64,000 nt of DNA. Origin: Paenirhodobacter enshiensis. GTDB taxonomy: Bacteria > Pseudomonadota > Alphaproteobacteria > Rhodobacterales > Rhodobacteraceae. The notes beneath the pieces are model-generated. The model was not told where the DNA came from and made no database searches. It was given only the letters and a program-made list of their open reading frames with translations. Within the stretch, counting starts at the first letter, position 1; each line of letters begins with the position of its first letter. Of this stretch, positions 16,173 through 25,900 are shown piece by piece. The position numbers and the translations under genes are program-made. The stretch covers positions 124,001 to 188,000 of the forward strand of contig NZ_JFZB01000005.1 in the NCBI RefSeq assembly GCF_000740785.1, read 5' to 3'.

Positions 16173-16892
16173 TCAGAGAGTGGGATGGTGAGGGTTCGGG
16201 GACATGAGGCTCATCATCATGTCGCAATCGAAAATCGGTTTGGCGGCGGAAAAGCCGTCCTGACCCGGAAAGGCGAAGCTCACCGGGGTAGAGATGTCAT
16301 CGCTGCGCGTGCCGTCGGCGGAGTCGAAACTCTCGGCATCGCCGAAGAACACCCGCAACCCGCGGCTGATCAGCTGCCGGCCCGAGCGCGTGGCGAGAAG
16401 GTTTCCGGCCTCGTCCTCGATCCGCATCGAGAACTCGGTCCGTTCGAGCGTCTGGCCGCTGACGGTCACGCTCTCGCCGGTCAGACGGTCGTGGCCGATG
16501 TAGCGCCGGGTCTCGCCGCCGAGGGCGTGGGTGACGAAATCGTAATCGTCACGCCCCGTCGCCAGCAGCGTCGTGAAGGACGCATTGTCGGCCGAGCCAG
16601 CGAGATCGAGCGCGGTGAACGTCCCGTCCTGCGGTGCCGCCGAGCCGATCCAGCGGGTCTCGTCGTCGATCCGGCTGATGAAGAACTCGCCCGTCTGATC
16701 GGCGATGGAGATCCGCCGCTCGCCGGCGGGATCGGCCGCGCAGCGATAGTGGTTTTCAACCCGGCAACCGCGCAACTGCACGGTATAGTCGACCTGACAG
16801 CCCTCGGGCGGCACGAAAGCCGTGGCCGCCCCGGCGGGATGACCCGCGAGGAAGGCTCCGACAGCCGCCAGACAGAGAACAGGCGCACGCAC
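16173..16892 (-). CDS. Secreted hypothetical protein between gltD and gltB
   Basis: I do not recognise this 239-aa protein. Residues 1-22 form a signal peptide (Arg, hydrophobic stretch, AGA cleavage-like site). The mature part has four early Cys (about positions 33, 43, 51 and later Cys near the end) and mostly predicted beta structure, so a periplasmic, disulphide-bonded fold is likely. It lies in the same direction as gltD and gltB, 72 bases after gltD and 11 before gltB, so it is co-transcribed with both subunits of glutamate synthase. No functional link with glutamate synthesis can be read from the sequence. Confidence 0.85.
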   Translation of the reverse strand: MRAPVLCLAAVGAFLAGHPAGAATAFVPPEGCQVDYTVQLRGCRVENHYRCAADPAGERRISIADQTGEFFISRIDDETRWIGSAAPQDGTFTALDLAGSADNASFTTLLATGRDDYDFVTHALGGETRRYIGHDRLTGESVTVSGQTLERTEFSMRIEDEAGNLLATRSGRQLISRGLRVFFGDAESFDSADGTRSDDISTPVSFAFPGQDGFSAAKPIFDCDMMMSLMSPNPHHPTL

Positions 16893-16964
16893 CGCTTCGA
16901 CCTTTCGGATGGGGACCGGCCCCGGCTTCGGTTTTCCGCCCGCGTCAGTGTGCGGGCGTCACGT

Positions 16965-18398
16965 TCATTCGGCGGCCACGCGGCCGGCCTTGTCGAGGTA
17001 GCGCAGGATCTCGGCCCCGGCCTCGCGGCCGTCGCGGATCGCCCAGACCACCAGCGAGGCACCGCGCACGATGTCGCCCACGGCGTAGATGCCGGGGATC
17101 GAGGTCGCATGAGTGCCGAAATCGGCCTTCACCGTGCCCCAGCGGGTGGTCTCGAGATCGTCGGCGCCCCACATCTGGGCCAGCGGCTCGGCCTCGAAAC
17201 CGAGGGCCTTGATGACCAGATCGGCCTCTTCCTCGTAGATCCCGCCCTCGATCGGCTCGGGCGACTGACGGCCCGTCGCGTCGGGCGCACCGAGGCGCAT
17301 CTTCTGGATCGTGACGCGGTTCACCGGATTGCCCGAGAACGCCTTCGGCGCCGCGAGCCAGACGAATTCGACGCCCTCTTCCTCGGCGTTGTGCACTTCG
17401 CGCTGGCTGCCCGGCATGTTCGCCCGGTCGCGGCGATAGACGCATTTGACCGAGGTCGCGCCCTGCCGGATCGAGGTCCGCACGCAGTCCATCGCGGTAT
17501 CGCCACCGCCGATCACCAGCACGCGCTTGCCCTCGGCGTTCAGGGTGCCGTTGTCGAACTCGGGAACGGCATCGCCGAAGCCCTTCTTGTTCGAGGCGGT
17601 CAGGAAGTCGATCGAGCGCACGATCCCGGCCGCATCGGCCCCCGGATCGCGCAGCTCGCGGGTTTTGTAGACACCCGTCGCGATCAGCACCGCATCGTGG
17701 CGGGCGCGGATCTCGGCGAAGGTGATGTCGCGGCCGACATCGCAGTTCAGCACGAATTCGACGCCGCCCTTCGCAAGCTGCTCGACCCGGCGCAGGACGA
17801 TGTCCTTCTCCAGCTTGAAGCCGGGGATGCCGTAGGTCAGCAGGCCGCCGGCGCGATCGTGGCGCTCGTAGACGGTGACCTTCAGCCCGGCGCGGATCAG
17901 CACGTCAGCGGCGGACAGACCGCCCGGGCCGCCCCCGATGATGGCGACGCTTTCAGTGCGGCTGCGCGCCGGGGCGATGGGCTGCACCCAGTCGTTTTCC
18001 CAGGCGGTATCGGTGATGAATTTCTCGATGGCACCGATGGTGACGGTGCCGTGACCCGACTGCTCGATCACGCAATTGCCTTCGCACAGACGATCCTGCG
18101 GGCAGATGCGGCCGCAGATCTCGGGGAAGGTGTTGGTGGCCTGGCTGATCTCGTAGGCCTCCTGCAGGCGGCCCTCGGCGGTCAGGCGCAGCCAGTCGGG
18201 GATGTTGTTGTGGAGCGGGCAATGCGCGTGGCAGAACGGCACGCCGCACTGGCTGCACCGGCTGGCCTGCTCCTCGGCCTTGGCTTCGGAGAATTCGCGA
18301 TAGATCTCGCTGAAGTCCTGCGCCCGCTGATCCGCATCCCGCTTCTGGGGCGTTTCGCGCTGCGTGTGGACGAATTTGAGCATGCGTTGCTTGGCCAT
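16965..18398 (-). CDS. gltD: Glutamate synthase small subunit
   Basis: Beta subunit of GOGAT; passes electrons from NADPH through FAD and Fe-S clusters to GltB. 477 aa. N-terminal Cys motifs CSQCGVPFCHAHCP (about 40-55) and CGRICPQDRLCEGNC (about 95-110) bind the 4Fe-4S clusters. FAD-binding GGGPGGLSAADVL and NAD(P)H-binding GGGDTAMDC Rossmann motifs follow. Start MAKQRMLKF at 18398; an upstream in-frame ATG gives an atypical N-terminus. First gene of its operon, preceded by two operator-like palindromes. Confidence 0.96.
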   Translation of the reverse strand: MAKQRMLKFVHTQRETPQKRDADQRAQDFSEIYREFSEAKAEEQASRCSQCGVPFCHAHCPLHNNIPDWLRLTAEGRLQEAYEISQATNTFPEICGRICPQDRLCEGNCVIEQSGHGTVTIGAIEKFITDTAWENDWVQPIAPARSRTESVAIIGGGPGGLSAADVLIRAGLKVTVYERHDRAGGLLTYGIPGFKLEKDIVLRRVEQLAKGGVEFVLNCDVGRDITFAEIRARHDAVLIATGVYKTRELRDPGADAAGIVRSIDFLTASNKKGFGDAVPEFDNGTLNAEGKRVLVIGGGDTAMDCVRTSIRQGATSVKCVYRRDRANMPGSQREVHNAEEEGVEFVWLAAPKAFSGNPVNRVTIQKMRLGAPDATGRQSPEPIEGGIYEEEADLVIKALGFEAEPLAQMWGADDLETTRWGTVKADFGTHATSIPGIYAVGDIVRGASLVVWAIRDGREAGAEILRYLDKAGRVAAE

Positions 18399-18460
18399 GG
18401 CTGCGCTCCACTGGGTCCTGTCGGGAGCGCAGAAATACACGCGTTCCGACTCAATTGAAA

Positions 18461-18475
18461 GTCAGCAATGCTGAC
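18461..18475. promoter_or_regulatory. Operator-like palindrome upstream of gltD, copy A
   Basis: GTCAGCAATGCTGAC: six-base arms GTCAGC/GCTGAC around AAT, about 63 bases upstream of the gltD ATG. A near-identical inverted copy lies 75 bp further upstream at 18536-18550. Regulator unknown. Confidence 0.5.
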
Positions 18476-18535
18476 CTTTCTGTCGGAATTATCGCGGTAA
18501 GGGGCCGGATGTAACAAAAAGTGAGGGTAAAGTTG

Positions 18536-18550
18536 GTCAGTATTGCTGAC
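18536..18550. promoter_or_regulatory. Operator-like palindrome upstream of gltD, copy B
   Basis: GTCAGTATTGCTGAC; its reverse complement GTCAGCAATACTGAC differs from copy A by one base. With flanking G and C it becomes GGTCAG-N5-CTGACC. It ends 8 bases before the uppP stop codon. Confidence 0.5.
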
Positions 18551-18557
18551 CAACCAA

Positions 18558-19358
18558 TCAGTGACCCAGCGTCAGACCCAGCAAGGCAAGCCCGCCGACG
18601 ATGATTCGCCACCAGCCGAACAGGGCGTAACCATGACGCGAAACGTAATCGAGCAGCCCTTTCACCACGACCACGGCCGAGAGGAAGGCGAAGACGAAAC
18701 CGATGGCGATCAGATGCAGATCGCCGCTGCTGAGCGCGTCGCGGTTCTTGTAGAGGTCATAGGCGAAGGCGCCGGCCATGGTCGGCATCGACAGGAAGAA
18801 GCTGAACTCGGCCGCCGCGCGCTTGTCGACGCCCATCAGCATCGCGCCGACGATGCTGGAGCCAGAGCGCGACACCCCCGGGATCATCGCCAGACACTGG
18901 CAGAAGCCGATCGCCAGCGCCTTGGACAACGGCAGGTCCATCACGTCATGCACCACCGGGCGCAGCGGCAGCCGGTCGACGACCAGCAGCACGATACCGC
19001 CCAGCACCAGCATCCAGGCGATCAGGGCCGGGCTTTCGAACAGCACGGTCTTGATGAAATCATGCGCCAGAACGCCGATCACCACCGCCGGCAGGAAGGC
19101 CAGCAGCACCGCCGCGATGAACCGGCGCGACTTCGGATCGTGCGGCGCCGAGGTGAAGATCTGCACCAGACGCCGGGCATAGACCCCGAGGATCGCCAGG
19201 ATCGAGCCGAGCTGGATCACCACCTCGAAAGTCTTGCCCGTCGAGTTGAACCCGAGGAAATGCCCCGCCAGCAACAGATGGCCGGTAGAGGAGACGGGGA
19301 TGAACTCTGTCAGCCCCTCGAGCAGCCCCAGAACGGCCGCGACGATCGTGTCGTGCAT
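18558..19358 (-). CDS. uppP: Undecaprenyl-diphosphatase
   Basis: Integral membrane phosphatase (BacA type) that recycles undecaprenyl pyrophosphate to the lipid carrier used for peptidoglycan and other surface polymers; also gives bacitracin resistance. 266 aa with about eight hydrophobic segments. Diagnostic motifs: [13 protein letters not shown] near residue 18 (conserved Glu/Ser-Ser) and [10 protein letters not shown] near residue 160. Start 15 bases after the stop of the NDUFA9-like gene, so the two are probably co-transcribed. Confidence 0.95.
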   Translation of the reverse strand: MHDTIVAAVLGLLEGLTEFIPVSSTGHLLLAGHFLGFNSTGKTFEVVIQLGSILAILGVYARRLVQIFTSAPHDPKSRRFIAAVLLAFLPAVVIGVLAHDFIKTVLFESPALIAWMLVLGGIVLLVVDRLPLRPVVHDVMDLPLSKALAIGFCQCLAMIPGVSRSGSSIVGAMLMGVDKRAAAEFSFFLSMPTMAGAFAYDLYKNRDALSSGDLHLIAIGFVFAFLSAVVVVKGLLDYVSRHGYALFGWWRIIVGGLALLGLTLGH

Positions 19359-19373
19359 GATGCGGTTTTCGCC

Positions 19374-20360
19374 TTACGAAAGTTTGCGCAGATTGCGCGC
19401 CGAGGCGCGGATCGCCTCGAACTGGCCGGCTTTGCGGAAGCGCCACAGATAATCGGGCAGCACCGCCCCCATCGCCACCGGCGCGATGCCGAGCGCGGCG
19501 AAGCCACGGGCCTCGGGCGCGACGATATTGTCGACGTAAAGATTGCGCAGCTGATCGCGCGTCAGCACCCGGTTGGTCACGAGGCCGAGCGTCACCGCCT
19601 GCACCGCATCGCCGGCCGTGGCGATCAGCGCGCCCACGAAGCGCGGCAGCGCGACGATGGGGCGCTTGCGCTCGATCACCGTCAGCATACGGGTCATCAG
19701 CTGACGCAGGGTCTCGACATCCGGACCGCCGAGGTCATAGCAGCCCTCGGCCTCGCCAAGCACACCCTTGACCACGGCCTGAGCCACGTCATCGACATAG
19801 ACCGGCTGGAACCGGGTCTCGGCGCCGACCAGCGGCAGGACCGGGCTGCGCACGGCCATCGTGGCGAAACGGTTGAAGAAATCGTCCTCGGTGCCGAAAA
19901 TCACCGACGGGCGCAGGATCACCGCCTTCGGGAAGGCCTGAAGAACCGCGGCTTCGCCGGCGGCCTTGCTGCGGCCATACTGACTGGGCGAGGCGGCATC
20001 GGCCCCGAGCGCCGAGATCTGCACCAGACGCGCGACCCCGGTTTCCGCCGCGATTCGGGCGACGCGCGCCGCGCCCTCGGCCTGCACCGCGTCGAAACGG
20101 TTGCGCCCGTCCTGCACCAGGATCCCGACGCAGTTCACCACCGCATCGGCACCGCGCATCGCCGCGCGGACGCTGGCATCGTCGCGGATGTTGCAGAACT
20201 CGACCGAGACCTGCCCGACCGCACCATAGGGTTTGACGAAGAGCGCCTCGTTCGGGCGGCGGCACACGACACGCACCCGCCAGCCCTGCTGAGCCATCCT
20301 GCGCGCGACGTAACGTCCCACGAATCCCGAACCGCCATAGATCGTGACCAGCTTGGACAT
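19374..20360 (-). CDS. NDUFA9-like NAD(P)-binding protein (complex I-associated SDR)
   Basis: Atypical short-chain dehydrogenase of the NDUFA9/39-kDa complex I subunit family, common in alphaproteobacteria. 328 aa. Glycine-rich nucleotide site YGGSGFVGRYVA at residues 8-19, then VVCRRP, and NCVGIL at the end of beta-4. The rest has the extended SDR layout (GRSKAAGEAAV with the Tyr-x-x-x-Lys position replaced by Gly-Arg-Ser-Lys context). A role in NADPH binding or quinone biosynthesis has been suggested for the family, but none can be read here. Upstream of and likely co-transcribed with uppP. Confidence 0.85.
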   Translation of the reverse strand: MSKLVTIYGGSGFVGRYVARRMAQQGWRVRVVCRRPNEALFVKPYGAVGQVSVEFCNIRDDASVRAAMRGADAVVNCVGILVQDGRNRFDAVQAEGAARVARIAAETGVARLVQISALGADAASPSQYGRSKAAGEAAVLQAFPKAVILRPSVIFGTEDDFFNRFATMAVRSPVLPLVGAETRFQPVYVDDVAQAVVKGVLGEAEGCYDLGGPDVETLRQLMTRMLTVIERKRPIVALPRFVGALIATAGDAVQAVTLGLVTNRVLTRDQLRNLYVDNIVAPEARGFAALGIAPVAMGAVLPDYLWRFRKAGQFEAIRASARNLRKLS

Positions 20361-20533
20361 GGGCTCAGCCCTCCTCATCTCGTCTGAAGTCCTGCAATGA
20401 TTAGCCGTTTGCCCCTGCCCGGACAAGGCCGGCCCGCCCGGCCCGCCGCAGCGTCGGAAAAAGGGATGAAGAAAATCGCTTACCCCCTGTTGACACCCCC
20501 GATGGCAATCGGTAAATCCCGCCTCACGACATC

Positions 20534-20618
20534 GCCCAGATGGCGGAATTGGTAGACGCGCACGGTTCAGGTCCGTGTGCCGCAAGGCGTGGAGGTTCGA
20601 GTCCTCTTCTGGGCACCA
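20534..20618 (+). tRNA. tRNA-Leu (CAG)
   Basis: Acceptor GCCCAGA (20534-20540) pairs with TCTGGGC (20608-20614), encoded ACCA follows. Anticodon stem CACGG/CCGTG with loop TTCAGGT gives CAG at 20568-20570; long variable arm typical of class II tRNA. Intact, and followed by its own terminator. Confidence 0.97.
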
Positions 20619-20631
20619 ATACTTCGCGGCA

Positions 20632-20674
20632 GGCCGCGCAACCCCTACCAGGTTGCGCGGCCTTCGTCTTTTCT
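20632..20674 (+). terminator. Intrinsic terminator of tRNA-Leu
   Basis: Perfect 12-bp stem GGCCGCGCAACC (20632-20643) / GGTTGCGCGGCC (20651-20662), then TTCGTCTTTT. Its presence right behind the tRNA argues that this flank is still chromosomal and that the island begins later. Confidence 0.88.
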
Positions 20675-20762
20675 GGAACAAAATCTCTGAAAACGGCCCG
20701 GATCGGCGAAATCGCAGCCAGCCCGGCGGATCCGGCAACGCAAAGACCAGCGCTGAAAATAA

Positions 20763-20776
20763 TGGCGGAAGCGGTG
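20763..20776 (+). repeat. Left attachment-site copy (attL)
   Basis: TGGCGGAAGCGGTG, an exact 14-base copy of the tRNA-Ser(UGA) 3' end (41841-41854) in direct orientation. It lies 190 bases before the integrase start. Confidence 0.75.
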
Positions 20777-20905
20777 TCCGCCATAGTTCTGTAAAATGCT
20801 GTCAAAATTTTCCAGAAAATTCATATTTATCATTGTTTTTATTTGATTTTATGTTTGACGTTGTCTTGTCCCGATGCACCCAGCATCACGCCATCACATC
20901 GATAG

Positions 20906-20925
20906 TGTGGGGCTCTATGTGGGGC
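20906..20925 (+). repeat. Integrase arm-type site pair, left end
   Basis: Two TGTGGGGC words spaced 12 bp start to start. The same pair with the same spacing occurs at 41767-41786, 18 of 20 bases identical and in the same orientation. Confidence 0.6.
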
Positions 20926-20951
20926 CAATTTAGGAACAAGGGGCGAGCATC

Positions 20952-22157
20952 ATGCTCTCCAACACCAAAGCAAAGAGCCTGCAACCTGGCGACAAAGCTA
21001 TCGCGGTCGGTGGAGTCCCGGGCCTCTATCTTCAGCCGGCCAAGAAGGTTGGGGCGGGGAAGTTCTACATGCGCTTCGTGTCACCGGTGTCTGGAAAGCG
21101 CCGGGACATGGGGCTCGGCACCTACCCGGAGCTCGGGCTTGCGGACGCGCGCCGCAGAGCAATGGATGCCAGAGAGCTGATTGCCAGGGGGATCGATCCG
21201 ATTGAGAACCGGCGCTCTCAAGCAAACCGCAAACAGGATGCCGTACCTTCGTTCGAAGATGCGGCAAGGACGGTATTTCAAGCGATCGCCTCGGGCTTTC
21301 GGAATGCAAAGCATCGGGATCAGTGGATCAACACCCTTACAACCTATGTCTTTCCTAAACTGGGACGGCGTAGCGTGGATACGCTCACCGTTGCGGATTT
21401 CGCTGGAGTCCTTCAGCCGATCTGGCTCCAGAAAGCAGAAACGGCAAGCCGGGTTAAGCAGCGCTGCGAGCGGGTCATGACGTGGTGCGTCGCCAATGGC
21501 CACTGTACGACAAATCCGCTTTCGGCCGTTGATGCGCTGTTGCCTCGGCAATCAGGAGCGCGAGACCGGGTGACACATCACCCCGCAGCCCCCTGGCGGC
21601 ACCTTCCTGACATTGTCAGCACCATGAACGAGGCTGCCCGGCTTTCCATCAGCCGTCAGGCACTGCTGTTCTTGATCCTGACAGCGGGGAGGTCCGGCGA
21701 AGTCAGAGGGGCAACTTGGGATGAAATCGATCTTGAGACCGCAACCTGGACCATTCCGCGCGAACGGATGAAAGCAGGACGTCAACACCGTGTCCCGCTG
21801 AGCACTCAGGCGGTCAAGCTTCTGCGAGAGCGGCAGCGCACTCATCTTGGCGGTCTATTCGTTTTCAATACCCGCGGGGCAGACGCGATGAGCGATATGA
21901 CCATGACAAAGGTGTTGCGACTTAAGAATTTTCCAAGTGATGTTCCAGACCGATCAGCCACGGCGCACGGTTTTCGCTCCAGCTTTCGCGATTGGGCTTC
22001 CGAAAACGGCTATCCCCGCGATCTGGCTGAACGGGCACTGGCGCATACAATCCCGAATACCACGGAAGCGGCATATCACCGGACGGACCTTCTCGATGAA
22101 CGTCGAACAATGATGCAGAATTGGGCGGATTTCGTGTGTGGCCTGGGGAGGCCGTAA
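20952..22157 (+). CDS. int: P4-type tyrosine integrase
   Basis: Site-specific recombinase expected to integrate and excise the island. 401 aa. The N-terminal DUF4102-type arm-binding domain (about 1-85) includes GVPGLYLQP and RRDMGLGTYPELGLADAR; a core-binding SAM-like domain follows (about 100-190). The catalytic domain holds Arg in TAGRSGEVRG near residue 246, HGFR near 338, ALAH near 362 and the Tyr nucleophile in AAYHRTD near 375, so all key residues are present. ATG at 20952; arm-site words lie 27-46 bases upstream. Read from the left island end inward. Confidence 0.95.
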   Translation: MLSNTKAKSLQPGDKAIAVGGVPGLYLQPAKKVGAGKFYMRFVSPVSGKRRDMGLGTYPELGLADARRRAMDARELIARGIDPIENRRSQANRKQDAVPSFEDAARTVFQAIASGFRNAKHRDQWINTLTTYVFPKLGRRSVDTLTVADFAGVLQPIWLQKAETASRVKQRCERVMTWCVANGHCTTNPLSAVDALLPRQSGARDRVTHHPAAPWRHLPDIVSTMNEAARLSISRQALLFLILTAGRSGEVRGATWDEIDLETATWTIPRERMKAGRQHRVPLSTQAVKLLRERQRTHLGGLFVFNTRGADAMSDMTMTKVLRLKNFPSDVPDRSATAHGFRSSFRDWASENGYPRDLAERALAHTIPNTTEAAYHRTDLLDERRTMMQNWADFVCGLGRP

Positions 22158-22994
22158 ATTGACGCAAGGGGCAGGGCGCTGCGGTGCCAGGCGTCCTGCC
22201 TGACCATCCGCTATGTGCCGGGCGCACCACTGCTCGGCCGCTGCTTCGACCGTGCGCAATCGGCCGGTGGCGTCGGTTCAGCGGCGCAGGCCTCAAGAAA
22301 GGCTCACCGCGCCGCCGCATGACAGCTCCGAGCCCGAAGCGGGCATAAATGGCCAAGTGCAGCACTGATCACTTTGGGCGGGGAGTGTGAATTCCCGGCA
22401 CCGGCCGTAGAGGGCGGCATCCCCGAATGCTGCGGCAAGATCGTCGTCCGGACCTCGGGGAAACAAGGCCGCGAACTACGCCTCTGAAGCGAGCACGCCG
22501 GGGTCGTTAAACGCCTCTGCTCCTATCACGCTGTGGGCGAAGTCGAGAAACGCCAGGATGAAGGCGCTTCCGGGCGAGGGTATGGTACCGTTTTCGATCC
22601 GCATCCGCAGATCGCAAGGTTCGGGATCGGTTGAGGGTGCATCATGCAGAGCATGATGGGACCATTCGGGAAATCGAAAAACGCCCCCGGGGGCCTACGC
22701 GGCCACCAAGGGAAAACCCGTCTGCCGGATGGACATTCGAAAAACCGCTCGACGCCGCGAAATCCGGATCCGCTTCAAGGTGGTTATGGAGGTGTAGGTA
22801 GTTCATGCACAGGACATTGGCCTGATGAGTTCATATGGAAGAGTTTTGTTTGGCCTTTGCGCTACGCTAACGGGCTGACGATCACGTCAACTACGAATGT
22901 GTGACCTCTGATCGAGCGGCAATTCACGCCTCCCCAGCGACGAAGCAGGTCGGTAACGAACTTTATGATAAGAGGTTTCGGGGAAGATTCGTGT
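22158..22994. other. Non-coding stretch with a possible eroded gene
   Basis: About 837 bases between the integrase and the end of the giant ATPase gene. No intact gene is convincing. Part of it (22320-22694, minus strand) may be an eroded reading frame, listed separately. The stretch near 22640-22660 contains a GCATCATGC/GCATGATG inverted repeat. The terminator for the giant operon should lie here, but I do not see a clear one. Confidence 0.4.
22320..22694 (-). pseudogene. Possible eroded coding remnant
   Basis: A minus-strand frame of about 125 codons is interrupted by a single in-frame TAG (22476-22478) and lacks a start codon. The readable part includes LRMRIENGTIPSPGSAF and FGDAALYGRCREF, with amino-acid composition more protein-like than the other frames. 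I cannot name a family. It may be the tail of a gene displaced when the island was assembled, or chance in GC-rich DNA. Confidence 0.25.
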
Positions 22995-25900
22995 CTATTT
23001 CTCCCTCCCCCTAGCGAGCAGATCGCCAAGTGCGGAGCGGCGGATGCGTCCAGCTTTTTTCTTGAACCAGGTCGCAAGACCGGTTGCGACGAGGTCCGGC
23101 CCGATATCGACAAGATCGGCTCCTGCGTAATCGCGCAGGATCTCGTTGAAAGTGTCGGCGTCTTCGTCATCCCCCATGTCGAGAATGGAAAGGGCTTTGC
23201 CCAGGGGGCCATTGAGAAGTCCCGCCGGCATACGGAAAGACACCTTCCATTCCCGAGCGACTTCCAGCGGGTCTTCCGCCACCCGCATCGCGGAGATCAG
23301 CTTGATGGTTTCAGAAGGGATGCCGCCGGCCGCCGCAAGAATGGCGGACCGCATCGGCTTGGTATCGAGCTCCACCTTTTCGATATGGCTCAGGTGGATG
23401 CGGATCATCTCCGCCCCCCAGGCGGTGAGAAACTGGCTCTGTTCAGGCCGCCGGATGGCGATGTCGCGCATCTCCGTGTTGGCGGCATCGAGAAGGAGAA
23501 GCGGACGAACCTGCTTATTGAGAACCCGCGGCTGATGTTCGAGCCAGATCAGCGCATCATGCGCCTCCTTGCTATCTTCCGGCGTGAAGACGAGGATCAC
23601 CGGGTTTTGCGAGGCGCCCTTGCGTTCGACGGGTGCGCGCAATTCGCGCTTGCTGCGCACGATCTCCACGTTGATCCCCTGCTCGGGGGCTCCGGGCAGG
23701 TGGCCGGATTCGGCAATGCGCTTGAGCGACGAGCCGACCTTGGAAAGCCCGAGGGCCTCAAGGCCGCAGACGATCTGTCCGGTCGTATCCTGGGGCTGGA
23801 CGATGCGCTCGATCTGGAGATCGGTGAGCGGGCAGTAGGAAAACTCGCCCTGGTTGCCGGAGGTGTTCAGGTTGTAGCGCCGCCGATGGACGGAGCGGTC
23901 ATAGGCTACCTCCGGATCCTTTTCCTCGATTTCGGCGAGCGCATGGTAGATGTCGTCCTCGGAGCCGAGCATGGTCGCGACCTGGCGCGAGCCTAGCAGG
24001 TAGCGGAAGCGCTTGGTTCCGGGGATCGGAACGCGGCCGAGAACGCCAAGGTCGAAGAGTTCCTCGAGCAAGGCCTCGAAGGCGGCAAGGGGCGGGATCT
24101 CGGAGCTGCGCGGCCAGAAGGTGCTCGCTTCGTCGAGAAGCTCGCGTGGATCGAAGCCGGTGACCCGGGCCCTGTCTTCCTGGCCCTCGACGTTGAGCCG
24201 GCCGAGCGTATAGGCCACGAGCGCGTAACGTGGATCGAGATTCAGCGTGAGGTGGAACTTGAAGCGGATCCGGTTCTCGATCTCGCCAAAGCCGCGGTGA
24301 TCAAAGAGGGCGTCACTCGAGATCGGCCAGAGGGGATCGCCCACGGGCAGTCGATAGGGCTTGCCCGAACCGCTGCCATGGAGAGTGGAGAGAAGCCCCT
24401 TCATGTATTCCTGGATCAGAGAGGGGTAGTAGTTGGCCCAGGCCAGAATTTCCTCAATCGCCTCGTGGTTTTCGAAACGGAAGCCCGCGGCGCGCATCGG
24501 CGAGACAACGAGATCATGCGCGGCGCGCTTGTCGTCCTCGGTCCGGTTCAGCGGACCGATGCAGATAGGCAGGCCGAGATGGGCGAGCGGAGAGTTCGGC
24601 TGGTGAGACATCCGCTGGACGTTGTGAAGGCCGGCGAAGACGACCTTGAACGCGCGCCCGCTCTCTTCCATCAGCTTCTTGAGGCGGGCGAGCTCGGGGT
24701 AGTCGTCGCGGGTATCAGCATCCATGAAGTTGTCGGCTTCGTCGAACATGGCGACGATGTGCCCCTGTCGATGGTGCATGAGCCAGGCCTTGATGTCACG
24801 CGAGACATCCTCGGCGTTGCGGCTGGCGGGACGCACGATCTCGGGTGAAAGCATCGAGGCGAGATGGGACCAGATCTCCGAAGGCTTCTCGGATTTTCCA
24901 AGCGGTCGGACCTCGCGCGTCACGACGATCCGGTCCTTCTCGGGGGCATGCTCGGTACGGGCGATATGGCCCAGAAGGGCGGACTTGCCGAGCTGACGCC
25001 CGCCGTAGACGAGGCAGCCGTCAGCCGTTTTCGACATGATGAGGCGGATCTCTTCGCTGCGCCCGAAGAACATCTCGGGCGGCAGCTGGCCCGCGTCCGT
25101 TGTGTAGGGCTCGATGCGGCCATAGGGCAATCCGCATTCGAAGATGGTCCGGGCCCTGGCCTGACGGCGGGTAGCAGCGAAGGTAATGAGGGCCTCGTCG
25201 ATGAGGAGTGCGGGGATCGCGTTGTCGCGCAGATGTTCGGCGAGTTCACGCCGCCGCTGGGCATCGACGACGCCGGCGAAAAGAAGGATCGCGGGCATGT
25301 CCGAAGCGAGAGTCTTCACGAGGTTCTCGGGAAGGGTATCGCGTCCGATCAGCACGAGATGAGCGCCCGCCCCGTTTGTGGCCTGCGAGCCGAAGACCGG
25401 CGGCAGGAACCAGTCGCCGGAGCGGAGGGGTTGGATCCGGCCGCCAAGCTGGGCCTGCCACAGTCCGGAACGGCCGACCGGCCGGGGGTTGTGGATCTTC
25501 ACGCTGTCGTAGCCGATCTCCTCGAAGAGCACTTTAACCTTCGGCAGGTCGGGCTGCTTCGATTGCATCGAGGTGCCGATGGCGCGGTAGAGATGGATGA
25601 GATCAAGGCCGGCGCCGCGACGATCTTCCTCGATATGCAGAGGCCCCGCCGCGGCGACGGTGCGCTCGAGCGCTTCGCTGGTCGTGGGCCATTGCGCAGA
25701 GCTCGCATAGGCGAGGAAGTCGGGCAGAAAGTCGGACACGAGCCCGCCAAGTTCGGTCTGGAAGATCGCAGCGGAGCGACCATCGCGAAGTTGCGCGATG
25801 CGGTCTTCGGCCGCCTCGACCGTGATGCCGTCGAGAGCCCCGAGCAGGGTGTCGGCTTCTTCCGAGTTGCGGTCGTTGCGATATTGGTCGATGCGCTGAA

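Noticed and set aside
20534-20618. tRNA-Leu as the integration site, suggested by the adjacent integrase
   Set aside because: The tRNA is followed by its own intact terminator, no copy of its 3' end was found at the right end, and a 14-bp repeat of the tRNA-Ser end explains the borders.
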